DNA from: CAUZIB01 sp963663925
Lineage (GTDB): Bacteria > Acidobacteriota > Vicinamibacteria > Vicinamibacterales > UBA8438
Length of the DNA stretch: 64,000 nt
Reading direction: 5' to 3'
NCBI GenBank assembly: GCA_965237405.1
Contig: OZ250139.1
Coordinates: 1,550,001-1,614,000 of the forward strand
This document shows, piece by piece, positions 44,795 through 53,525 of this stretch. Position 1 is the stretch's first letter, and each line of letters begins with the position of its first letter. Below the pieces are notes generated by a model, which was not told the origin of the DNA, did not search any database, and saw only the letters and a list, made by a program, of their open reading frames with translations. The translations under genes were made by a program, and so were the position numbers.

Positions 44795-45090
44795 TGACCT
44801 GAAGCCGTTCAATAAAGAGCATCGCCACGGCGATCATGCTGCCGCCAGCGAGAACCCCCGATTGTTATCCTTCCCGGCAAGCACGAACACCGGGCAGCGA
44901 CCTGGCGCCTGTGGTGAACCGTCGGAATACCGTCCCGCAAAAGTAGCCACCCCGGAAAAACGGCGAGTGGAGCTGTCCGACCTGAGGTTGGTGAGGTCCA
45001 TTCGCACGACCGTCGCTTGACAAGCGGCAGGCTTTCTGCGAGCGTCGCGAGGACCAACCACAGGACTCGTCGGTTAGCGCAGGATGGGAT
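44795..45090. other. Gap without a recognised gene
   Basis: About 296 bases; a minus-strand frame (RRFSGVATFAGRYSDGSPQA) is open for 75 codons but has no start signal and no family resemblance. It may be a remnant, with low certainty. Confidence 0.3.
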
Positions 45091-45249
45091 ATGAGCCCGA
45101 AGCAATCAAGCAGGCGCCGATTTCTGAAGAAGGGTGCTGCCGTCGCAGGTTTTGCCGCACCGGGCAGACTACCAGGTCCCAGAACCCTGGATACCAGGAA
45201 CGCCGAGAGGGTTCAAGATTCTGCCGTGACCCTCAAGGACGGCTACTAA
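45091..45249 (+). pseudogene. Truncated Tat-signal protein (52 codons)
   Basis: An ATG with AGGA six bases upstream opens a 52-codon frame starting MSPKQSSRRRFLKKGAAVAG, a textbook twin-arginine signal peptide, ending after ALTLKDGY-like sequence (TLKDGY) at TAA. Proteins that start this way are usually large cofactor enzymes (for example sulfite oxidase-type molybdoenzymes), and only the leader remains. It is probably the stump of a deleted gene. The alternative, a real small secreted peptide, cannot be excluded. Confidence 0.5.
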
Positions 45250-45328
45250 AACTGGACGTCTGTGTTTAAACGAAATTATCGTGGGCCTAGGTGGATTGAA
45301 GGTGCATAAGGCACCTGAGGCAGGAACA

Positions 45329-46252
45329 ATGAATATCACCGCTTTACGACGTCACAGCCAGATGGCTCTACTGCTCACGGCCGTAACCTGGCTGCCTGGA
45401 ACAACAAGCCTTGATGCACAATCCTCGGAACGTCAGATGATCGTGTCGGTCCTCGACGACGATGGGGCACCAGTTGGCGACCTCGAAATTCCTGACTTTG
45501 AGATTCGTGAGGACGGAACCATCCGCGAGGTGCTCCGGATTGAGCCGGCCGGCGCGAACCGACAGATCGCATTGCTGGTCGACACAAGCACGGCGGCCAC
45601 GCGGGCACTCTCCGATTTTCGGAGCGGTCTGACGGCCTTCGTCGACGGCATGCACGACGGAAATCAGATTTCGCTCATCACATTCGGCGGACCGCCTCGT
45701 ATTCGGGTCGAGTCGACATCGAGTGCCGACCGGCTGCGAGATGCCGTTGGTGAAATCTTTGCGCTGCCCGGCCAAGCGGCGTACATGCTCGATGCGATGT
45801 CTCAGGCCGCGGAAGGCTTCACGCGTCAAGGCGTCGCCCGGCCTGTTATAGTGGTGTTGACGACGGAGGGCCTTGAGGGCAGCAATGCGAGTTCAAGGCA
45901 AGTCCTCGAACGACTCAATGAAAGTGGATCAGCAGTCTACACTCTCCTCCTACGGGGTCGGCCCGGCGGATTGGGTGCCGGCGCGAACTTCTCAACCCGC
46001 CAGTTTCGGGATCAAGAAATGGAGCGCGATCTCGTGTTCGTGCGGGGAACGGGCGACAGCGGCGGACACCATCGAGAGCTGTTGGTGAGCACGGGCATTG
46101 AAGAAGCGATGAACGATATCGTCGCCGAACTGCGTAATCAGTATCTGGTGGTCTACTCCCGGCCCAACACCCTCATTCCTCCCGAAGAAATCACGGTGAG
46201 TGTCACGAAGGCTGGTCTCATTGCGCGCGGCACCCCGCTCCGAACCGAATAG
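45329..46252 (+). CDS. VWFA-related acidobacterial protein (exported)
   Basis: A 307-residue protein of the VWFA-related family known from Acidobacteria. It has a signal peptide (LLLTAVTWLPGTTSLDAQ), then MIVSVLDDDGAPVGDLEI and DFEIREDGTIREVLRI, the typical lead into a von Willebrand A domain: IALLVDTSTAATRALSDFRS, MHDGNQISLITFGG, GVARPVIVVLTTEGL and a late QYLVVYSRP. The metal site is DxSTA, degenerate at the usual DxSxS. Such proteins bind ligands at the cell surface. The ATG at 45329 fits the signal peptide better than the one at 45281. It is followed 26 bases later by GRPDLQG copy 3. Confidence 0.85.
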   Translation: MNITALRRHSQMALLLTAVTWLPGTTSLDAQSSERQMIVSVLDDDGAPVGDLEIPDFEIREDGTIREVLRIEPAGANRQIALLVDTSTAATRALSDFRSGLTAFVDGMHDGNQISLITFGGPPRIRVESTSSADRLRDAVGEIFALPGQAAYMLDAMSQAAEGFTRQGVARPVIVVLTTEGLEGSNASSRQVLERLNESGSAVYTLLLRGRPGGLGAGANFSTRQFRDQEMERDLVFVRGTGDSGGHHRELLVSTGIEEAMNDIVAELRNQYLVVYSRPNTLIPPEEITVSVTKAGLIARGTPLRTE

Positions 46253-46278
46253 ACACGATCCGGGCAGCGCAATCAGAG

Positions 46279-47346
46279 ATGCTCTCGATGAATCATCCCC
46301 GCCTCACAACACTGGGCCTTCTCATGGCGATGCTCGCGGGCACATTGCTCGCACCGCTCCCAGTAGCATCGCAGGCCCAGACGGCCACAGCGAATGGATC
46401 GCTGCCGCTCCGAACGGCATGGGGTGATCCGCGGCTTCAGGGGATGTGGAGCAATTCCACCCTTACGCCGCTCGAACGTCCTACGAGACAGGCCGACCGA
46501 GAGTTTCTAAGCGTGGAAGAGGCGGCCGAGCTCCATCAGGCAGCCGTTGACCGAAGCATACGCCTCGCAAATCGGGCTGCCCTGCGTACAGTGGTTGGCG
46601 GAAGCGTGGACCAAGGAGTGGACGGGGCACCAGGCTCGTTCAACGACCTTTGGTGGGAACGCGGAACAACGGTCGTTCCAACGAGACGTACGTCGTTTAT
46701 CGTGGATCCGCCAGACGGCAGGCTCCCCCCTGTAACACCCGAAATGCGTGAACGGATGAGTTCACCAGAGGCACAGCGGATCGAGAATGTCAGACGCGGA
46801 CGTCTCCCTGCCGCCTCATGGGAGGAGCTTGATCTACGCGTACGCTGCATCTGGTACCGCGGCATCCCCACGTTTCCAACCGGGTACAACGATAACTATC
46901 ACTTCGTGCAGACACCTGATTACGTGGCAATCCTCCAAGAACATATCCACGACGTGCGCTTCATTTCCCTGGGCAATCGCCCACATCTGACGCCGGCCAT
47001 CCGTCAATATGCGGGAGACTCACGCGGCAGGTGGGACGGTGACTCACTCATCGTCGAGACCACCAACTTCAACGATCGGGCCTTTATTCGAAGGTTCAAT
47101 GGCGTGCTCAGCAAGGCCTTGCACGTCGTCGAACGGTTTACGCGTGTCAGCCCAGACAGGCTGGACTACCAGTTCACGGTGAACGATCCGAAGACCTGGA
47201 CGAAACCCTGGACGGGCACCCTTTCGTACAGACGCATTCAGGGTCCGTTATTCGAGTACGCGTGTCACGAGGGAAACTACGGCCTGACGAATATCCTCGC
47301 CGGGTCGCGCACCCAGGACCCGGAGAGAGCTGCTACGGACAGGTAG
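46279..47346 (+). CDS. GRPDLQG-family exported protein, copy 3
   Basis: A 355-residue secreted protein of the four-copy family; the opening is the variant LRTAWGDPRLQGMWSNSTLT rather than GRPDLQG, and the rest follows the pattern: TPLERPTR, RRTSFIVDPPDGRLPPVTPE, DLRVRCIWYRGIPTFPTGYN, QTPDYVAILQEHIHDVRFIS, AGDSRGRWDGDSLIVETTNF, LHVVERFTRVSPDRLDYQF, TVNDPKTWTKPWTG and FEYACHEGNYGLTNILAGS. Like copy 4 it has a DNxxF-type GYNDNYHF/NYQF stretch, so copies 3 and 4 are closer to each other than to 1 and 2. Signal peptide cleavage near VASQAQ. No clear ribosome binding site. Confidence 0.82.
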   Translation: MLSMNHPRLTTLGLLMAMLAGTLLAPLPVASQAQTATANGSLPLRTAWGDPRLQGMWSNSTLTPLERPTRQADREFLSVEEAAELHQAAVDRSIRLANRAALRTVVGGSVDQGVDGAPGSFNDLWWERGTTVVPTRRTSFIVDPPDGRLPPVTPEMRERMSSPEAQRIENVRRGRLPAASWEELDLRVRCIWYRGIPTFPTGYNDNYHFVQTPDYVAILQEHIHDVRFISLGNRPHLTPAIRQYAGDSRGRWDGDSLIVETTNFNDRAFIRRFNGVLSKALHVVERFTRVSPDRLDYQFTVNDPKTWTKPWTGTLSYRRIQGPLFEYACHEGNYGLTNILAGSRTQDPERAATDR

Positions 47347-47487
47347 TCCAGCTGCCAACGCGAGGTCGAGCATCGTCACCCTCCGACTGTGCGTCACGAT
47401 CCATCGGCGCCTGCTACATCCACGTCGAACGCCGCCGTTTCGACGACTCCGCCGACTTTGACCGGAATTAACGAATACAACAATCTG

Positions 47488-48327
47488 CTACTGACTGGCG
47501 GCCGCCTGCTGCTGCATCAGCAACATCGCCTGGAAACGCTGCTCTTGCATGTCAACATGTGCGAGGTAGCCAGCACGATCGATGAAAGGATTCGGGTCTC
47601 CGTCCTTGCGCTGTTGTAACCGCTCGTATTTTGTTGCCATGTTGTACCAATTACCGTGAGCCCCGAGGAATACGTCAACCGGGAGTGAACGAGCCTTCGC
47701 GAACGTCGACCTGTAGTCCTCTGCAATACTTGGATAGTCCGGATTGTCGACGAGTATGTAGCCGGGGTTGACGCCAAAGCTGCACACGATCAAAGCGGTG
47801 TAGCTTTTGTTGTCTTCTGTCACCTCAAGGCCCCAACTTGTGCATCCTTTCGTGTGGCCCGGTGTGTGATGTGCGACCAGGGTGGTACCACCGAGCGTCA
47901 CTTGGTCTCCGTCATCCAGAATCCGGTCAATGGGATGCACTTTGTCGCCCGGTTGCATTCGACGTAGCCGTTCGACGTCTTCCCGCATCACCATTACCGT
48001 CGCGCTAGTTAGTTCCTTCGTCAGCGCATCCCCTTCCATGTGATCAGCATGAGCGTGACTGCCAAGGATGATCTCAATAGCGGTGAAATCAAATCCCAAC
48101 TCCTCGACGGCGGCACGAATCGACGGAACCGTCGCTTCAAAGTCAGTATTAATGAGTACGTGACCCTCCGAAGTTGCAATCAAGTACGTCGCGAGAGCCT
48201 CCGTACCTACAAAGTAAATGTTATCGATGACGTGGTGGGCCGGGAATGGAGCAGCGTAGTCACGCTGAGCGAGAATTAAGACTGATCCAAAGAAAACTAC
48301 GACGGCAGCCAGTAGTGCTCTACGCAT
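47488..48327 (-). CDS. Subclass B3-like metallo-beta-lactamase-fold hydrolase (exported)
   Basis: A 279-residue exported MBL-fold protein. After the signal peptide come VIDNIYFVGTEALATYLIAT and the zinc motif H91-A-H93-A-D95-H96, then HTPGH158TKGCTSWG and GAH224GNWYNM, the ligand set of B3-type enzymes and their relatives. Environmental proteins of this type hydrolyse beta-lactams weakly or act on other esters and lactones, so resistance should not be assumed. An AGAAGTAAG lies before the ATG. It converges with the GRPDLQG gene at 46279 and follows the esterase gene on the same strand with a 64-base gap. Confidence 0.85.
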   Translation of the reverse strand: MRRALLAAVVVFFGSVLILAQRDYAAPFPAHHVIDNIYFVGTEALATYLIATSEGHVLINTDFEATVPSIRAAVEELGFDFTAIEIILGSHAHADHMEGDALTKELTSATVMVMREDVERLRRMQPGDKVHPIDRILDDGDQVTLGGTTLVAHHTPGHTKGCTSWGLEVTEDNKSYTALIVCSFGVNPGYILVDNPDYPSIAEDYRSTFAKARSLPVDVFLGAHGNWYNMATKYERLQQRKDGDPNPFIDRAGYLAHVDMQEQRFQAMLLMQQQAAASQ

Positions 48328-48391
48328 GCTTACTTCTCTTCAGTCCATGGGGCGAACGTGCGTCGCCATAAACCCAGTCGTGGTAGGTCCA

Positions 48392-49348
48392 TCAGTCGCG
48401 GCGAGTGATCGCTCTTTTGATTGCGTCGGTGTAGTTGGCGGTCGCTCTCAGGCTCACGGGTGCGGTCGGGGCGATAATGTCGAAGGCATGAAAGGCCCCA
48501 GGGTACATGTGCAGCTCCGTGTTCACATCTGCCCTAATCAAGCGACGCGCGTAATCGATGTCTTCGTCCAATAAGTTGTCACGCTCCGCCACCATGACAT
48601 ACGCGGGTGGCAGATGCGATAAGTCCTCTGCTCTTGAGGGCGCAGCGTACGGCGACACGTCATCGGTCTTTCCACTCAGATAGGCATTCCAGCACGCCGT
48701 GACATTGTCCCGATAGAACAGACGGCGGTCGGTAACGCTATACCGCGACGGCGGCTCGTCGCGATCGTCCAACATCGGGTAAATCAAAAGTTGCAGGTTT
48801 AACCGCGGGCCCCGTCGGTCACGGGCCATGAGCGCCAACGCAGCAGCCAATCCCCCCCCAGCACTCGCCCCGCCAACCGCCAACAATTCAGGATCGACCT
48901 GAAGCTCATCCGCAGCCCCGTGAATCCATTCGAGCGCTGCGTAGCAATCCTCAGGAGCCGCCGGGAACGGAGACTCGGGAGCGAACCGGTAGTCGACCGA
49001 CACAACAACGCACCCAGTCTTTCTAGTAATCTGTCCGCAGAGCGCGTCACTCTGATCGAGGTCGCCAAGAATAAAGCCGCCTCCATGAATCCATAGGAGA
49101 CAACCAGAGCGACCGCTAGTCCGAGTAGTGGGGCTGTAGATCCGAACCGGAACCGGTGGAGATGACGCCGGTCCATCGATGGTTCGGTTCGTAACGTTGA
49201 CGTGCTGACTTAGAGTGCCGGATGCCGTCTTCCTTAAGTTCGCCAGCCATTTTCGGGTTACTGGTGGATCGGCAGCCATATTCGGGAACTCTGGCAACTG
49301 CGCGAGCACCGCTCTTAGATCGGGGTCAAGAAGCGGTTCGATACTCAT
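48392..49348 (-). CDS. Alpha/beta hydrolase, HSL-type esterase
   Basis: A 318-residue hydrolase of the hormone-sensitive lipase group. It has the oxyanion motif HGGG at 88-91, the nucleophile in GGASAGGG (Ser162), Asp in AERDNLLDED (about 257) and His in PGAFHAFD (about 287). DYRFAPESPFPAAPEDCYAA is typical. There is no signal peptide, so it acts in the cytoplasm on short-chain esters or lactones. An AGGCGG is near the ATG. It follows the fourth GRPDLQG gene after 42 bases and precedes the MBL-type gene, all on the minus strand, so these three are probably one operon. Confidence 0.9.
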   Translation of the reverse strand: MSIEPLLDPDLRAVLAQLPEFPNMAADPPVTRKWLANLRKTASGTLSQHVNVTNRTIDGPASSPPVPVRIYSPTTRTSGRSGCLLWIHGGGFILGDLDQSDALCGQITRKTGCVVVSVDYRFAPESPFPAAPEDCYAALEWIHGAADELQVDPELLAVGGASAGGGLAAALALMARDRRGPRLNLQLLIYPMLDDRDEPPSRYSVTDRRLFYRDNVTACWNAYLSGKTDDVSPYAAPSRAEDLSHLPPAYVMVAERDNLLDEDIDYARRLIRADVNTELHMYPGAFHAFDIIAPTAPVSLRATANYTDAIKRAITRRD

Positions 49349-49390
49349 GCGTGCTGGCCGCCTGCCGTAGCGATGGCCTCCAGCCGATTA

Positions 49391-50443
49391 TCACCCTGCC
49401 GCGACGGCACGTTCGTCAGCGCGGGATCCGGCGAGCATGTTCATCATCCCATAGTTCCCCTCGTGACACGCGAACTCGTAAACCGGTCCCTCCGTACGTG
49501 CCATCGGCAAAGCCCCCTCCCACGGGCTGGTCCACGTCCCAGGATCGTCAACAGTGAACTGGTAGTCCAGCGTATCGGGTCCCGTGCGCGTGAAACGCTC
49601 GACAAGCGTCACCTGGCCACTGAGATTACCCCGTCCCATCGAGTGTTGGGGTAGATTCCACCGCCGGATAAACGCCTCCCTGATATTGGTGGTCTCAACG
49701 ACAAGCGTGTCCCCGTCCCAATGACCCCGAGAATCGCCCGCATACTGGCGAATCGTCGCCGGGAGGTGAGGACGCCCGTCCAACGGAACATAGCGGACAT
49801 CGTGGATATGTTCCTGGAGAATGACGACGTGGTCGGGCGTCTGGAAGAACTGATAGTTGTTGTTGTAGCCGGTGGGCGAGATATGACCAATCCCGCGGTA
49901 CCACAGGCATCGCTCGCTCAGCCCCATCTCCTCCGGACCATCCGCGGGCACCCGCCCGTCTGGGACATCTGCAAGCCGATGGTACGCCGACGATGCAATA
50001 CGATCCTCTGCCTCTGCGGTTAACGGCGGCAGTCGACCATTCGACGGTTCCGAGATCAAAGACGTGCGTCGAGTCTGAACAACCGCCGTCCCCTGCTCCG
50101 TCCAGAAGCTGTTGTACGCACCGACCCCCCCACCTACCGGCAGCGGCTCCGTCCTCACTTCGCTGGGAGCATTCGCTTGGCTGTGACGGTCAGCGGCTCG
50201 CTGCTCGGTCTCGGCGACTTCTTCGGCCGTTAGGAACGCCTTGTCGCCGAGAGACTCGGGACGCTGGAGCGGTGTAATGGTGGCGTTGTTCCAGATTCCC
50301 TGTAGATCCGGATCCCCCCACGCGGTCCGCGGTACCGCTCCCCCCTCCGACTGGGGCTGGACGCAGGCCGGCAACCCGGCCAAAAAGGCAACTGTGACGA
50401 CTGCCGCGTACACACAGAACGACCGGGTAAATTGATTGCTCAT
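49391..50443 (-). CDS. GRPDLQG-family lipoprotein-like exported protein, copy 4
   Basis: A 350-residue member with a signal that ends LAGLPAC, a plausible lipobox, so it may be a lipoprotein. Blocks: PRTAWGDPDLQGIWNNATIT, TPLQRPESLGDKAF, RRTSLISEPSNGRLPPLTAE, SERCLWYRGIGHISPTGYNN, QTPDHVVILQEHIHDVRYVP, GDSRGHWDGDTLVVETTNIR, TLVERFTRTGPDTLDYQF, TVDDPGTWTSPWEG and FACHEGNYGMMNMLAGS. A strong AAGGAGG lies seven bases before the ATG. It heads the operon with the esterase and the MBL-type protein. Confidence 0.84.
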   Translation of the reverse strand: MSNQFTRSFCVYAAVVTVAFLAGLPACVQPQSEGGAVPRTAWGDPDLQGIWNNATITPLQRPESLGDKAFLTAEEVAETEQRAADRHSQANAPSEVRTEPLPVGGGVGAYNSFWTEQGTAVVQTRRTSLISEPSNGRLPPLTAEAEDRIASSAYHRLADVPDGRVPADGPEEMGLSERCLWYRGIGHISPTGYNNNYQFFQTPDHVVILQEHIHDVRYVPLDGRPHLPATIRQYAGDSRGHWDGDTLVVETTNIREAFIRRWNLPQHSMGRGNLSGQVTLVERFTRTGPDTLDYQFTVDDPGTWTSPWEGALPMARTEGPVYEFACHEGNYGMMNMLAGSRADERAVAAG

Positions 50444-50578
50444 TTAACGCCTCCTTGCGTACACGCCAATCATACGAGCCCAGGAGTGTGGGTCAAGGGC
50501 TCATGACGAAAAGAGGTGTTGAACGTGAGAACTCGACAGTTTACCCGCAGAGACCTATCGGACCGCTGAACCAAACAA

Positions 50579-51754
50579 CTACAGCGGCGCGAGTGTCATG
50601 CTGTCGATGACCCTCAATAGATCTTCGGCGGCACGCTCCCAGGAATGGTGCTCGTCGACGCGGGCCCGGCCTCGTTCTCCCATCGCACGACCGCCGTCAT
50701 CACTCCACAACACCTTCTCGATCGCTTTAGCCAGCGATCTGGCGTCAGCGTCCGTCAGAACGCCGGTCTCACCGTCAACGATATTGTCGACCACACCGCC
50801 TTCCGCCACCGCTACAACTGGCAGACCGCAGTAGGCCGCCTCGATCACCGATAGACCGAAGGACTCTTCGCGTGTGGCGTGTACGTAGCAGCTCGCCGCA
50901 CGATAATGTGCAGACAGCTGCTCATCTTCAACGAACCCAGTGAACCTTACTCTCGCGGACACCTTCAGAGCAACAGCCTGCTCCTCAAGTCTGGCGCGTT
51001 CGGGCCCGTCACCCACCACTTCGAGGGTCACGGGAAACCCATCAGGCGTCGTCTCAGGTACCTTGGCGAACGCCTGAACGACGAGATCGACGCGTTTGCG
51101 CGGATGCAGATAGTTGACAGTAATCAGCCGCGCCGGGTCGCGCTCGACGCTGCTGTGCCGGTCAAGCAAGGCACGTGACAGCCCGTGAGAAATCGGGGTG
51201 GCCGACCTTCCGTAGATGGCCTGGAAACGAGGGGCTGCGTAGGACCCAGGGGCTGTCGTAATGGCCGGAACGCGCTGAACCAGCCGACGGTCGATACTCT
51301 TGTACACCGCCAGCGCAACCGTGAGTGGCCACCGCGCTGCACCGGCTCGAGCCAAAACCGCGTCCCGATCTTGGTAGAGAACTCGCGGTGGCTCAAAGCA
51401 GTGATATACCTGCGGCACGTTCAACCGCTGGCCACGGATCAAGCGTAGGGCGGGGCCGAAGAGCACGTGACCATCCGCCGATGGGTCGAGCAAACGGCGG
51501 AGGGCACCGACACGCGCATAGTCGAAGACCGCGTTGAAATATCGGTTGGTGAACCAGTCGAGCTTAGTGCCACTTTCTACCAGCTCGACACCAGGAGACA
51601 GCAAGGGCCTGCAGGAATCGTCAAAGCAGTGACAAATAACTCTGGACCGATGTCCCTGCCGCGCCAGCGCGCCGGCGAGTTCGAGAATCAGACGCTCGGC
51701 ACCCGACAGCAGCTTGAACCGTGGAAACACCAGATCGATCTTTCGACGGCTCAC
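50579..51754 (-). CDS. Glycosyltransferase family 4 protein
   Basis: A 391-residue GT-B glycosyltransferase. The N-terminal half has PRFKLLSGAERLILELAGAL and RSRVICHCFDDSCRP; the C-terminal half the GT4 signature GPERARLEEQAVAL, RVRFTGFVEDEQLSAHYRAA, ATREESFGLSVIEAAYCGLP and GGVVDNIVDGETGVLTD. It probably adds a hexose to an outer-membrane or surface polysaccharide. The GTG at 51754 is chosen because AGGAG lies eight bases upstream; a GTG at 51763 would sit directly next to that site. No other cell-surface genes adjoin it, so the acceptor is unknown. Confidence 0.88.
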   Translation of the reverse strand: MSRRKIDLVFPRFKLLSGAERLILELAGALARQGHRSRVICHCFDDSCRPLLSPGVELVESGTKLDWFTNRYFNAVFDYARVGALRRLLDPSADGHVLFGPALRLIRGQRLNVPQVYHCFEPPRVLYQDRDAVLARAGAARWPLTVALAVYKSIDRRLVQRVPAITTAPGSYAAPRFQAIYGRSATPISHGLSRALLDRHSSVERDPARLITVNYLHPRKRVDLVVQAFAKVPETTPDGFPVTLEVVGDGPERARLEEQAVALKVSARVRFTGFVEDEQLSAHYRAASCYVHATREESFGLSVIEAAYCGLPVVAVAEGGVVDNIVDGETGVLTDADARSLAKAIEKVLWSDDGGRAMGERGRARVDEHHSWERAAEDLLRVIDSMTLAPL

Positions 51755-51812
51755 CGGTCGCACTCCTCAGCGCGGTCTCCTACTCGCTAGACGATTCGAA
51801 GCGGCCCGAGGC

Positions 51813-52169
51813 TCAGAACCCGCGCTTGCGACCCCGGATACCCCGACGGCTTCCTTTCGGCTTGGAGAACGTTGGCCGAGCGGCGTCGCCAGGCGGTCCA
51901 AAGTTGCCCCTAGGCCTAGGTGGTCGTTCCCGTGCTTCGTTGACCGCCAGCGTTCGACCTTGCAACTCGGTGCCGTCGAACCGAGAGATCGCTTCCTGGA
52001 CGACGGATGCATCGTTAAACTCAACGAACGCGAACCCGCGCGGCTGTCCCGTCGTGCGGTCGATCGGAAGGAACACTTCCTTGACGTCGCCAACCTGGGC
52101 AAAGAGTGTCTCAAGCTCCGTCTGTGTAGTGCTGAAGCTGAGTTTACCGACAAAGATCTTTGCAGAAAT
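51813..52169 (-). CDS. RRM-type RNA-binding protein, probable ATT start
   Basis: An RNA recognition motif protein. The visible RRM is SAKIFVGKLSFSTTQTELET (with RNP-2-like KIFVGKLS), then GDVKEVFLPIDR, and RNP-1 GFAFVEF, followed by a Gly/Arg/Pro-rich tail. Bacterial RRM proteins of this size bind RNA, often in cold or stress response. The frame has no ATG or GTG in the right place; an ATG-based call starts only at 52076 and loses half the domain. Upstream there is a perfect AAAGGAGG (52175-52182) and five bases later an ATT (52167-52169) followed by SAKIFVG, the usual start of the family. ATT initiation, as for infC, or a mutated ATG is therefore likely. Between them an out-of-frame ATG (52172-52174) exists. 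Confidence 0.75.
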   Translation of the reverse strand: MSAKIFVGKLSFSTTQTELETLFAQVGDVKEVFLPIDRTTGQPRGFAFVEFNDASVVQEAISRFDGTELQGRTLAVNEARERPPRPRGNFGPPGDAARPTFSKPKGSRRGIRGRKRGF

Positions 52170-52561
52170 AACATCCTCCTTTAACTGTTGAGTGCGGTCT
52201 ACGTGACCCGACCGAGCGGCGGCAGCACTTCATCCGCTCACCGGAACCCGCGGCTGTTTGTCGCGCGACGCACTCGGTCGCGTTTCGTTCACGGCGATCC
52301 GACGTTCGGCCATCTCGGTCGTCTTTTCGACATCCAACTTGCGATTAATCAACCGGGCCCACCGAAATCTAGCCGAGAACGACGGGCACGCCGTCAGCTC
52401 TACGCTGCTTGATCACCTAAAAGAAGGAAAGGCGAGGCTAACAAAACTCGTCGGTCCCGGTTCGGGTGCTCTGCGGCGGCGAGAACTTGACCTTTCGAGG
52501 GTAACGGAGACACGACGGGAAAGCAAAGCCAAGTGTCACCGTTCACTGCTACCATGAGCGC
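52170..52561. other. Divergent intergenic region
   Basis: About 390 bases between the RRM gene and the zinc-ribbon gene, apart from the ribosome binding site noted. Open frames here are without start signals; nothing else is recognised. Confidence 0.35.
52175..52182 (-). promoter_or_regulatory. Shine-Dalgarno site before ATT codon
   Basis: AAAGGAGG on the minus strand, five bases before the ATT proposed as start of the RRM protein. The only other start nearby, an ATG right after it, is in another frame and too close. Confidence 0.65.
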
Positions 52562-52978
52562 ATGGCTCTCGACGAGCAAGCTTTATTTAGGCAAAAATCA
52601 GAAATACGACTGGGACGGTACCAGTGCCCCAGGTGCCGACGGGACGGCGACTACAGCATCCGGTGGGTGCGGCACTCGAAGAAGGACAGGCTGCCGGCGG
52701 GAACTGATAGAGGCGACCGGGCTAAGTTCGACAAGCTGCGTGACTACCTGCTTCGCATAGACGACGCGGTCACGTGCAAGACGTGCGGTAAGAAATTCGA
52801 GATCCCGTCGCAGCACTCCCTCGTGTTCGTGGACCAGCTTGAAGGCCTACCCAACGAAGAAGACCTCGAGCGAGAAATCAGTGCCGCGTCTGGGGAACCG
52901 GAACCTACAGCACCTGCAGCTGACCGTAATCCGGCGTTGCCAGCGCGGTTCACCAGGAAGTCAAGTGGCTGGAAGTAG
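52562..52978 (+). CDS. Zinc-ribbon hypothetical protein
   Basis: A 138-residue protein with two CxxC knuckles: YQCPRCRRDGDY (about 20-31) and DAVTCKTCGKKFEIP (about 68-82), spaced as in a small zinc ribbon. Between them are basic residues (RHSKKDRLPAG, RAKFDKLRDYLLRI); the end is acidic and low in complexity. No signal peptide. Nucleic acid or protein binding is possible; no name can be given. It is divergent from the RRM gene, which it may accompany in RNA work, as inference only. Confidence 0.6.
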   Translation: MALDEQALFRQKSEIRLGRYQCPRCRRDGDYSIRWVRHSKKDRLPAGTDRGDRAKFDKLRDYLLRIDDAVTCKTCGKKFEIPSQHSLVFVDQLEGLPNEEDLEREISAASGEPEPTAPAADRNPALPARFTRKSSGWK

Positions 52979-53525
52979 CGAACTTCTTCTCGGAACGGAT
53001 CCAAACGTACCCGCTTCCAGACGTAGCAGCGGCGACCACTAGGACTGCCCTAGTCAGGTGACCATATGAACACCAGCGACACTTAACGTTAGCAGCAGGT
53101 CAAGCAGGATACTCGGTCCTGTTCCTGTTCACGGGCTAAAGTACGCTCAGCCGCCGAAGGCACTCATAACGACTGGGACGAATTCCCTTCCGTGGCGCTT
53201 GATGAGTTGCAGAACGAATAGGCGGATGAACTCGAACCATAGTGGCGTCAAACTCCTTCTCTCCCGCCTAGTCTACTGAGAGTAGGACAGTCCGATGGCA
53301 TGTTTTGAAGCACATGAGGTGCATCAGACAATGGCACAAAATGTCAAAGTCCTATCGTGCATCAATTGATGAGATGAGGATCTTACCGGCGTGGAAAACT
53401 CGTGCCTGGCCCCAAGTCCACATGCCGCTGACATTAAAGTCGGCCACGGCATTTCCAAGTGCTCCTGTAAGAAAGTTGCGATCGGTGTATAAAGGTAGTC
53501 ATAAGGTAATCATCCGGTGGGCACG
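52979..53525. other. 547-base gap without a recognised gene
   Basis: No coding-looking frame or RNA gene is seen. The end, near 53500, leads into the isomerase gene and probably carries its promoter. Confidence 0.4.

Noticed and set aside
44834..45061. Minus-strand frame of 75 codons
   Set aside because: No start signal and no recognisable motif; overlaps nothing but gives no support as a gene.
47488..48327. Antibiotic resistance gene (metallo-beta-lactamase)
   Set aside because: The fold and zinc ligands fit B3-type relatives, but environmental relatives often have other substrates; resistance cannot be claimed.
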